This document shows, piece after piece, positions 55,232 to 64,000 of a stretch of 64,000 nucleotides of DNA. Both the position numbers and the translations under genes were made by a program. Under the pieces are notes generated by a model. The model searched no databases, was not told the DNA's origin, and saw nothing but the letters and a program-made list of their open reading frames with translations. The DNA comes from Xiphydria camelus (Eukaryota > Arthropoda > Insecta > Hymenoptera > Xiphydriidae): contig OY783192.1 in NCBI GenBank assembly GCA_963678675.1, positions 13,996,424 through 14,060,423 of the forward strand. The letters are read 5' to 3'. Position 1 is the stretch's first letter; the number at the start of each line of letters is the position of its first letter.

Positions 55232-55811
55232 TTTAAGATAATGTTCGATAAGATAAGATTGAGGTTAGTTAAGTTGTTAGGTTAGATTGTTTTGATTATA
55301 TCAAAAACTAAAACATAATTATGTTTTAGTTCAGAATTTAAACAACAAACACAAATAATAACATGTACTAATAAAAGGTGTAATGAAATAATAAATAAAA
55401 CTATACCAAATTATTACTTACTGGTGCATTCTTAGGCCAATTTGTAGAGGTTTTTCGTGGCACTATAACGTCTTGCAGAAAATCTAGCTCGTGGTACCAA
55501 CACAGCGAAGGGGTGTACACTTCATCAGTAGCCGTTCCGGTACTTTTGCTTTCGTCAATTTTCTTTTTTTCTTGTATATACGTAGACCGCAAACTTTGTA
55601 TCTTCTTCTTAACGAACTCTTCTGGAACACCCACATCTAGAGCTATTTTACGGATAGTATTCTTTCTTTTTTCGTGTTTCTTGTAATCATCTCACCTTGG
55701 TTTCCATAAACATTCATGGTCTTTGTATAACTCAATAAAATGTAACATTGCCTCATTATTGAAAATTATTTTTTGCAGAGTACGCGTTTCGAAATCCTCA
55801 CTTTTAGCCAT
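53931..55811 (-). pseudogene. Harbinger accessory MADF-like DNA-binding protein, two exons
   Basis: Exon 1 (55422-55811) starts MAKSEDFETRTLQKIIFNNE and ELYKDHECLWKPR, a MADF/SANT-like domain, with one TGA after KPR, then PEEFVKKKIQSLRSTYIQEK and CWYHELDFLQDVI. It ends at donor CCA|GTAAGT. Exon 2 (53931-54416) follows acceptor TTTCTAG in phase 0 and encodes INPLAKRQQPGTSK, a basic KKKRKR run and a glutamine- and serine-rich end. Harbinger elements need a Myb/MADF partner that binds the transposase and carries it to DNA (known). The ~1-kb intron contains the transposase's third exon on the other strand. One stop, otherwise intact. Confidence 0.78.
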
Positions 55812-55993
55812 TTTCTTTCGCAGTTCCGGTCATTTACTATTACGAAGAATAGAGCGATTCCTACTCGTACGAGTTTCTATTATACCAGTTCAACTGTTAC
55901 ACAGTTTCACGGTCAGATGTAATAGTACATGTGAGGCGCTGTTATAATAGTTACTTTTATGAAAGCTACTATTGTCGTCTGACACCGGCTTTA

Positions 55994-56330
55994 CGCTCAC
56001 GCGTTAGAAAAAATGGACGGCGAACTGTGAACAGCGGTGGGGAGTCGAAGCGGAGAGGGAAGGCCGATTCCCTTACCGCCACTTCGATCCGCTCGGGAAG
56101 CTCCGTAACGGCTCGGTGCTCTCGGAGTATATGAGTATTCCAAAGAGCATGCACAACAGTTGCTATAGGGAAGATGCACGTTGATTAATGGCGCCATCGG
56201 TGGAGATTTTCTGCACATTATTGGTATAAACAATTCGTGACAGTATGAGGTTATATCAGAGTTTAAAAGTGATTTTAACCTTCGGGTATACGCAACCTCA
56301 TTTGTAACAGATTACACGCGCCGGACTGTG
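55994..56330. other. Unassigned flank
   Basis: Short GC-rich then AT-rich sequence, no gene seen. Confidence 0.35.
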
Positions 56331-56387
56331 AGTCCGCTACTTGAAAAGCATTTGAAAGGTTCCTTAAAAATTGATCGAATCCTGATG

Positions 56388-56690
56388 AAATTGAGTACTC
56401 GGGGGTTTTTGGGGTCGCTGATTACGAATCCAAAGTCAAAATTGCGAAAAACAATATGGCAGATCCAATATGGCGGAAAAGTTCCTCAAAAATTGATCGA
56501 ATCTGGGTGAAATTGAGTACTCGAGGGTTTTTGGGGTCGTTGATTACGAATCCAAAGTCAAAACATCGAAAAAAAATATGGCGGATCCAATATGGCGAAA
56601 AGGTTCCTCAAAAGTTGATCAAATCTGGATGAAATTGAGTACTCAGGGATTTTCGGGGTCGCTGATTACGAATCCTGCGCTGATTGGCTG
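56388..56690. repeat. 122-bp tandem repeat, second array
   Basis: GAAATTGAGTACTC begins at 56388, 56509 and 56630, each followed by GGGGTCG(C/T)TGATTACGAATC and ATGGCGGATCCAATATGGCG. Same unit as 23928-24245. Confidence 0.85.
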
Positions 56691-57029
56691 GATAGGGATG
56701 ACGTGAGCTAACGCGATGCGCCCTGATTGGCTAGGAGATAATGACATTGGAACAAGGGATGACTGTTCCTCGGGATTTACGACCCCGAGGAGATCTGATA
56801 AATTCATCGCGCGGCGACCGAACAATGGCGTTGGGTATTTTCCATGTCCCGGATCTAGCGGGCAAGAGTACCGTTGCTCGTCCTTGATTTTATACTTATG
56901 TTTAAAGTTACTTCTAAAAGACATCAAATGTTTCTTAGCGTTAATATACTCTACAAAAAACAGTTAAGCTTACATATTTTTTAAAACCTTGTTTAGACTT
57001 TTGGCAAAAAAATCCCTTCCTAGAAACCA

Positions 57030-57345
57030 TAGCGCGACCCCAAAAACCCCCGGGTACCCGAATTCAGGGCAATTACTCAATTTTATGTCGAGATTTAATC
57101 CACGCATGTGCGCCGTATTATGACGTGTTGTGACGCCATCTAGGAATTTTGCAATTCTATCCTCGGATTCGTAATCAGCGACCCCGGAAACCCCCGGATA
57201 CCCGAATTCAGGGCATTACTCAATTTTACGTCGAGATTTGATCCGTGCATGCGCCGTATTGTGGCGCCATCTAGGAATTTTGCAATTCTGGCCTCGGATT
57301 CGTAATCAGCGACCCCGAAAACCCCCGAGTACCCGAATTCAGGTC
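57030..57345. repeat. Inverted relative of the 122-bp repeat, ~130-bp period
   Basis: GCGACCCC(A/G)(A/G)AAACCCCCGG then ACCCGAATTCAGG recurs near 57042, 57180 and 57312, on the strand opposite to the 56388 array, with its own spacer (GCGCCGTATT, GGCGCCATCTAGGAATTTTG). Confidence 0.8.
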
Positions 57346-58428
57346 AATCCGTTAACTTTTCGACTTTTTGCCCGATTTCCGGCGTTTCCGCCCAACTAAT
57401 TGTAATAGGCCAGTCATATCGTACATAAAAACGACCCCAACCTTGCAATAATTAGGGTAAACCTAATTTTTTAATATGTTGTTAGGATCCACCTGGGTAG
57501 TATAAATCCAGATTTGCAACCCCGAAAAAGTTGTGCCACCTGAGATATAGCCAAAAAACCGCGATATTTTTGGACTTTTTTTCAATTCTTTACCAAAAAG
57601 TCACTAAATGGAACTTCTGACGAAAAAAGTTATTTTTACCTTTTCTAAAGTAGATAAAATTGTCTACAATTTAAGCTCTAGCGGAGCTCGGTAGCTCTCG
57701 TAGTTGATGAGATACAGCTTTGCAAAGATGACAATTTTTTTCTAAAACGGGCAAACTTTAGCTTACGTTCTACTTTCGAGCGAAATATTGGCGAAAGTAC
57801 TAATCCTACATAAAAAATGTAGAAGAACAAAATTGTAGAAATTTTAATTACATTCCCCCCCCCCCCCAACCCTTTTAGTGCCGGACGACGATATATCGTT
57901 GGGTATGCAATGGCGCCATGTTCTTCGCATTGCGAGAAAGCTCTATCTCAAAATAAATTTATAAAACGTTATAAACGGTCCAATTTTATTGCAAAAGAAT
58001 TTTAAAAAATTGCTTTTGGGTATCCTTTGCATTCGAGAGGTGGCTCTCAGCCGCCACGGCGTTTCGTGCGGCAACTTGAGCGGTACTGCTCCGACGCCCG
58101 GGCGATTTGTTGATACGTCCACTCGTCGTGTGCCAAACATTTACCAGAGCCGTCTGATGCATCCTCTCCGAGTGCATCGAAATCCGATATGTTTCAAACA
58201 GCGGGCGTTATACTCTATGCTGGCTGAGGTGCCGAGACTCCTTGGTCATCGCGGGGAAGCGAGGAGTCAGTAGAGTTTCGATCGCGACGAGTGCCTTTCT
58301 CGCTCTCGATCCCCACATGCAGTATTCTGTATGAATGACTGTATAGTATTTTGTTCTATTCTATTCTACGTCAATCCGTCTGTCTCATTATTCAGTGGTA
58401 TCAGTTGTATTCTAGCGTTGTATCCATC

Positions 58429-61400
58429 ATGTGTTGTTCGCGAATGAACACGAAATCTAACGAAATGTCGGTACTGGAGGGTGTTTGTTTTGTGTATCGC
58501 GAGAGCCTGGAAGAAGGACAAATCACTGTTGTAAAAAAACGCGGTATTCGTTCATTGATCGACGTGAGTGAGAAACGAGGTCTCATACAAAACCGAAATT
58601 TTCTTCAAAACTTGGACGAAGTCACGGTGCATGATGCATGCAGGAAAAGGTACACCGCGGCAAAAAATGTGTTAGCATCTGTTCGCTCTGGAGGTGACCC
58701 ATCTCCCGGACCTTCCTACGAAAAGACAGGTTCACTTCGATCGTCAAGTGCCTCTTCGAATCTGCGAAACATATGTTTTCTTTGTAGAGAAATAATTACA
58801 AAAGAATCTTTAGATGCCCAAAAAAAATTACCCCTATCAAGACGAAACACAGTGTGTACACTGTTGAGAAAATTACAATGAAGGCGACGATTATAGATCA
58901 GGCAAGACGCCGAGGAGATGACTGGGGACAAGAGATTCTAAATCGCCTCACTTGTGATGAAATAGACTTGGAAGCTGCTGATGGTATAAGGTAATAATAA
59001 TAATTATTATTATTATCTCTCGTAGATTCCTGTTTATTCTAGCCAAGCGTAATATACTACTTTGTATTAGATACTTTATTAGAATAAATTTCTACAGCAT
59101 CTTTTTTTGTTAATAGGCATGTCACAGGAAATTATACAAGCCACCTGTTGAACGTAAGAGGCAAGCTGGACGTCCACATTCACAACATGTGTCTGAAGCC
59201 ATGGAATACATTTATTCGTACCTTTCTGAGAACAGAGAGGAATGCCAATTCCTGTTAGCTGATTTAATAAAGTAAATTAAAAGCGAAAATATTCCAGATG
59301 TCAGAACAATCAAAGACAACCTCATATCACACTACGGCGAAAAGATTTTGATAACAGATGTTGGCTCGGGACACAGAACGTTTGTGTGCTTCAGAGATGA
59401 TGAACATAAAATTCTGTACAGCAATTGGTACGAGGAAAGAAAATCAAATGCTCAAGAGGAAAGATTAAGAGTGGTGAGAGCTGCAGCTGAGATTGTCTTA
59501 CAAGATATTCGCTCTCAAATGCACGACTCAACTGAATACCCTCCATCTGATTCTTTCTTGCAAGAAGTCGATTCGGGCATTCCAGAGACTCTGCAAATAT
59601 TTATTGAAACAGTTATCATGAAACACAAACGGTGTATTCTTCTCAGTTGGAAAACGAAATGTGTATCAATTGCTCACTCAATCATGTCTGCTGTGAAGCC
59701 AGCCTCTTTCATTTCTCCCCTCATGATAAGTGTTGGTGCTTACTTATACAGGAAATTTGGTTCCAAACACCTTGTAAATCTCATGGCATCTCTAGGATTT
59801 TCCTGCACTTACACAGAGGTACAGCGATTAGAGGGTTCAGCAATTATGCGGGCTCAAGGTTCACCACCCATAGAAAAAGGATCATTTTTGCAGTTTATTT
59901 TTGACAATGCAGATGTTAATGTGAATACCTTAGATGGGGAGAATACATTTCACGAAATGGGTGGCATCATGTGCGTTACACCAAAATCTGCTGTACTACC
60001 AGACAAGCCAACCCCACGATTGAAGAATTACATGCCTGCTGGAACAATTGGATCTTTTGGATCTATTCAAATCAAGCAATGCATGACCAAGAAAAATGCT
60101 GGTTTGTCAGTTATTCCAATTACGGGGTTACAGAAAATGGCAAAGTATTACCGTTACCACCCGACCTTATATGGTTGTATGGCAAATGGTCAAATAACCC
60201 AGATGTACCTGGCTGGAACGGCTTTATGGAGATGGTGACTCAAAAGATCTGAATTTCCAGTGTTCCAAAATTATGTTCTTACCATTCATTCATGCTCCAC
60301 CTACAGATTAAAACACCATACTGACAGCTCTAGAAGAAACCAGAAAACGAAGTGCAACCCATTCACAAAAAACGTATTTTATAACATTCGATCAACCTCT
60401 TTATATGAAAGCTAGAGATATAGTAGAGAGTTGCAATCACCCCGAGTTTAGAAACTTGGTTGTGCGCCTCGGCGGATTCCATCTTATTATGTCTTATATG
60501 GGTTGTATTGGAACAATCATGGCATGCAGTGGGTTAAAGGAGCTTCTAACAACTATTTATGCGGAAAACAGTGTTGGCAAAATGTTAATTGGACGTGCCT
60601 ACTCGAGAGCAGTTCGAGCACCTGTATTGACTAATCTTGTATTGGGAACAATGATAATGAGCGAGATGGAGTTCACCTTAGAGGAACGAGCCGAAATGGA
60701 AACAATATTAAGTGGGAGTAAGATCCTTAGTGCAGGAGAAAAGGAGATATTTCAAATTGTGAGTGACAAATTCAGTAATGTATTGCAAAAACTTGAAGAA
60801 AATGGACCCACTTCCAAACTTTGGGTACAATACTATCGCATGACCACACTTTTGAAAAAATTTATACACCTGGAATGTGTAAGCATGATGATACCTTCTT
60901 CCATTCAGCTGGTCATTTCTTTTATGCAAAAAGTGCTCGTTTATACCTCCAAGACATGCTTAGCCTGAAACAGCGTATGACTCCAGCTGAGTACATAATA
61001 TTTACAGCAGGAGCATTCACTATTCGTCGCTCTGATAAATTTTGGTCTGGTCTCTGGACAAACTTGACCATTGAGCAGGTTTTAATGAGGTCACTGAAAA
61101 CCCAGGGTGGATTGACCCATGGTCGGGGAATCTCCAGCAGTGTTTTGTCACGTTGGTCAGAAGGAATGATGTACATGCTTAACATTTGTAACGAAGTAGA
61201 GCGCTTTAGTGGTATAGTAGCTTCCACATCGGAGCAGCACGTGGACATGAGGCTTACCAGAGTTGTAAGAGATACTGCGGATGCAGAAAAACTGAAGAAC
61301 TAGCTTAATGCGCACCCCCCATTTCCAATAAATGAAAAGCTACTTTCCATAAGTAGTGGAATTGTTGGAGGTCCAGATGTCAACTGTCACCTGGCATATG

Positions 61401-62956
61401 AGATGGGATCAGAAGCAGCAAATAAAATTGTTGGAGAAACGTTTGGGATGGTAAAATTAAAATGAAAGGACAAGGTTACGACATTGGCTTCACTTACTAG
61501 GTCTGTTAAAGTGATGGACAAGACAGTGGAAGTAGATCCTCTTACGATATTTCAGAGAGTTTGCATCACAAAACAATCTGACGAACAATTGAAAGAGCAC
61601 TTTAAGTACGAACTAGCACCATATCCGATGGCATTATTCACAGAAGAAGGAATGCGAAAAGGCAACAAGTCATCTTTTTATTCTGCCTTCACTCCCTTGG
61701 CCGAGAATATCTCCTTGGCACAAGAAGGCACATTCGTCGTGGTGGATGGCGGGTATCTGTTGCACAAATACACGTGGCGTCGCAATGATTCCGTAAGCGC
61801 GATCATTAAAGGATACACCACCTACATCCTCAACCATTTCGGTTGCAAAGTATCTGTGGTTTTTGATGGGTACCCCAAGAATGCAATTATCAAGAGCACA
61901 AAAAGTGCTGAACGCTCTCGCCGCTACGCTATATTATCCAGGGATATCATCTTTAAGGAAAACACCATACTGAATATCCCACAAGAAAAATTCTTGTCCA
62001 ATGAGAAAAACAAGCGGCGTCTCATCCAAATGTTGATGAATGAATTCGAGAGGCAGGGAATTCAAATCAAACAAGCAGAAGAAGATGCAGATACTCTAAT
62101 TGTGGATACTGCTCTTTCAAAAAGCGTTGACTTCGCTCAAGTATTCATTATCGGAGAGGATATCGACTTGCTTGTTATTCTCAATGGATTAGGTTCCACC
62201 GCAGAGAATGTGTACCTACATAAAACTGGCAGAGGTGGATCAGACCATACCCAATTTTCCTCCACCTCATTCAAGTGTGGAGATATACAGGAAGTTCCAA
62301 AAGGGCTTGTACTTTTACTCCACGCCCTTAGTGGCTGTGACACCACTTCTGCCCTTTTTTGGCAAGGAAAAATGAAATTTTGTAGTGTTCTTCAACATAA
62401 TCCAGAACTCATACACGATCTTGAAGTGTTCCTGCAATCTGGTACTGACCCTGATGTTATAGAGAAAGCAGGAGAAAAATTTCTGGTGGCACTGTACGGA
62501 GGCGAAAGTAGAGAGACCCTCAGCTCCCTCCGTTACACACTGTTTGTGAGGGCTGCTGCCAATACAAAAATTAATGTAACTCGTCTGCCACCCACCAAAG
62601 ATGCTGCGAAGTATCATTTCTATAGAACCTACCATCAAGTGCAGAAGTGGCTAGGGGAAGCCAAATTACCAACGGATTGGGGATGGAATATAACCGAACA
62701 AGGTCTCATGCCCATTACTACCACAAAGCCTCTGGCTCCTCAATTACTTTGACAGGCTGGAATGACATGTTCATCGTTGTGCAAATATTGCGAAGGCAAC
62801 TCATGCACCAATATCCCTCCAATTGAAGTGGATGAAGATGAGGATGAGTTACTGCAGGATGCGGAAAACGAGTCTGACGACATATCCCCCCCTCACCCTA
62901 TTGAATCTGACGACAATTATTTAAATGAGCCAAGGCCCTCAAACTTGGCAAAATTT
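58429..62956 (+). pseudogene. Academ transposase with XPG nuclease and CXC remnant, broken
   Basis: N-terminal zinc-finger-like part: CFVYRESLEEG (second Cys now Tyr), HDACRKRY and CFLCREIITKES. After a shift near 58870 and a small intron (58991-59120), CHRKLYKPPVERKRQ and a stop at ~59272. The main open part (59348-60150) contains FIFDNADVNVNTLDGENTFH, the catalytic Asp block. A shift follows at ~60150, then VRLGGFHLIMSYMGCIGTIM (60405 frame), a shift at ~60830, and HFFYAKSARLYLQDM to TSEQHVDMRLTR. From 61484, 422 open residues form the XPG domain: D88, D128, EEDAD (199-203), GEDID (224-228), GCDTTSA (284-290). A ~60-base in-frame loss removes most of the CXC cysteines and leaves a TGA at 62752. 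The fusion of DDE and XPG parts marks the AcademX type (from memory). Confidence 0.82.
61484..62752 (+). other. Open XPG/FEN1-like nuclease domain of the Academ gene
   Basis: The longest stop-free stretch in the window (422 codons). FVVVDGGYLLHK opens an XPG-N lobe; IKQAEEDADTLIVDTA, FIIGEDIDLLVIL and LLLHALSGCDTTSA form the XPG-I part and the start of the helical clamp. All acidic residues expected to hold metal are kept. This part is far better preserved than the transposase upstream of it. A flap- or junction-cutting role in transposition is plausible by homology only. Confidence 0.75.
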
Positions 62957-63896
62957 TAAATTAAATAAAAAATAAATTCAAAGTATATTTTATATAACTG
63001 TGTTACATAATAATATAATATTATTATACTTTATCATGTTATTTTATAATATACCTACATTTTAATTTAACTATTAACAAAGTGTTCCTATGATTCATAT
63101 TATTATTTAATAATAAACATTTAATATTTAACAATGCAACTTTTCCTTAAACTGGATACTGTCTTTTTTGGTTTTTGCCCATTTTTCAGCAAATTTTCGT
63201 ACACTTAAGGGCACCGCTCTGACTTTAAATTGAAGGTAATTAAATTTTCTAAAATTTTGTTTTTCTGAATTTTTTATGTAGGATTAGTACTTTCGCCAAT
63301 ATTTCGCTCGAAAGTAGAGCGTAAGCTAAAGTTTGACCGTTTTAGAAAAAAATTGTCATCTTTGAAAAGCTGTATCTCATCAACTACGAGAGCTACCAAG
63401 CTCCGCTAGAGCTCAAATTGTAGACAATTTTATCTATTTTAGAAAAGGTAAGAGTAACTTTTTTCGTCAGAAGTTCCCTTTAGTGTCTTTTTGGCAAAGA
63501 ATTGAACAAAGTCCAAAAATATCACGGTTTTTTGATTATATCTCAGGTGGCACAACTTTTTCAGGGTTGCAAATCTGGATTTATACTACCCAGGTAGATC
63601 CTAACAACATATAAAAAAATTAGGTTTACCCTAATTATTGCAAGGTTGGAAGTTCGATATGACTGGACTATAAAGACAGATTTCGCAATAACTCGATGAT
63701 AAGTGTAGGCTTACAAGGAGAGGCTCAGGCTTTCGGGTCACCGATTTGGCCGAATCTTTACTCATTTATAGAGCACCACTAGTATGGTACATCACCACAA
63801 CCCTAGGGTGCAACACTCAAAAAGAAGAGAAAAAATCACCTCTAAAGTTGAGCTTGTAAGTATTTGTACAAGTTCTCAACAACGAGTTTCCAAGAG

Positions 63897-63972
63897 GCGG
63901 CGTGGCCGAGCGGTTAAAGCGCTAGTCTACTAACTCGGGGATCGCGTGTTCGAGGTTCCTCATGTGCTTCTT
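63897..63972 (+). tRNA. tRNA-Ser-like pseudogene or SINE head
   Basis: GGCGTGGCCGAGCGGTTAAA is a good A box of a type-II (Ser/Leu) tRNA, followed at a suitable distance by GTGTTCGAGGTTCC, a poor B box. The anticodon stem does not pair properly and the acceptor stem is not closed. Likely a degenerate or SINE-borne copy; the window ends before any tail can be judged. Confidence 0.4.
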
Positions 63973-64000
63973 TTTTTTTTGCAAATAAAATGTTCATTTA

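Larger units (their letters stand above)
51138..55990 (+). mobile_element. PIF/Harbinger element, TSD TTA, holding a Tc1
   Basis: AGCCGGCGTCAGACAGTAAT at the left, inverted at the right; TTA at 51135-51137 and 55991-55993. Inside the termini TAAAAGTAACTGTTATAA recurs in both orientations. It encodes a HARBI1-like transposase on + and a MADF-type protein on -. A Tc1 (51248-52863) is inserted just inside the left end. Without it the element is ~3.2 kb, normal for Harbinger. Confidence 0.9.
57406..63670 (+). mobile_element. Academ-type element, most complete copy, TSD TAA
   Basis: Left end TAGGCCAGTCATATCG, right end inverted TAGTCCAGTCATATCG, TAA on both sides (57403-57405, 63671-63673). Arms of ~450 bases pair to about 57890 and 63240. 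The left arm has a 13-C tract at 57856. It contains the full-length but broken transposase-XPG-CXC gene. About 6.3 kb. Confidence 0.88.

Noticed and set aside
63897..63972. Functional tRNA-Ser gene
   Set aside because: Acceptor and anticodon stems do not pair and the B box is poor, so kept only as a pseudogene or SINE head.

Overview
The window reads as non-genic, transposon-packed DNA from an arthropod, most likely an insect. Evidence: AT-rich sequence, spliced pseudogenes with GT..AG introns and no operons, and many element types at home in insect genomes (mariner, Tc1, piggyBac, PIF/Harbinger, ISL2EU, P, Academ-type, Penelope-like). I recognise no intact host gene. The taxon below arthropod is not determined. 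Most elements were delimited by reading their terminal inverted repeats (TIRs) and target-site duplications (TSDs) directly.

Layout. 0-2.6 kb: an Academ-type fold-back (192-1566) and a decayed DDE-like transposase. 3.2-9.5 kb: a large long-TIR element (3165-9475) filled with nested insertions, including a carrier element (5456-8760) that holds an Academ remnant with XPG nuclease and CXC domains (5814-8094). 10.2-18.4 kb: a P element whose transposase gene is split near its C-terminus by a 2.25-kb element (13498-15752) made of two minisatellite arms around a small two-exon gene; the right P terminus is split by a fold-back that itself holds two MITEs. 18.9-19.4 kb: a possible exon of ten-residue repeats. 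19.4-20.6 kb: a tail-to-tail inverted Penelope-like element with a hammerhead-ribozyme-like motif at each end. 21.9-23.1 kb: a mariner. 23.5-30.7 kb: a nest in the order mariner III > mariner II > LTR-like sequence > carrier element > element with CAGTGGGGCC ends. 31.3-32.6 kb: an ACGTC-rich fold-back holding a 5S rRNA-derived sequence, then a hairpin MITE. 32.9-36.2 kb: an ISL2EU-type element, with a DDE transposase on + and a SAP-SWIM-YqaJ nuclease gene on -. 38.2-40.5 kb: two TTAA elements in tandem sharing one TTAA. 40.5-43.4 kb: unassigned GC-richer sequence. 43.5-48.3 kb: two more Academ-type elements. 48.9-50.9 kb: a second piggyBac. 51.1-56.0 kb: a Harbinger with two interlocked genes, hit by a Tc1. 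56.3-57.4 kb: tandem repeats. 57.4-63.7 kb: the most complete Academ element, with the whole gene but frameshifted.

How the parts relate. Five elements (192-1566, 5814-8094, 43551-44414, 44444-48338, 57406-63670) share the terminus TAGTCCAG or a one- or two-base variant and exact 3-bp TSDs, so I treat them as one Academ-type family; 57406-63670 shows what the autonomous form encodes. The two carrier elements (5456-8760, 23776-26916) share ends and flank structure but hold different passengers. All transposase genes carry stops or frameshifts. The exceptions are the ISL2EU transposase exon, which is open but lacks an N-terminal exon, and the ISL2EU nuclease gene, which has one phase mismatch. 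Family names come from remembered motif patterns, not from a database search.
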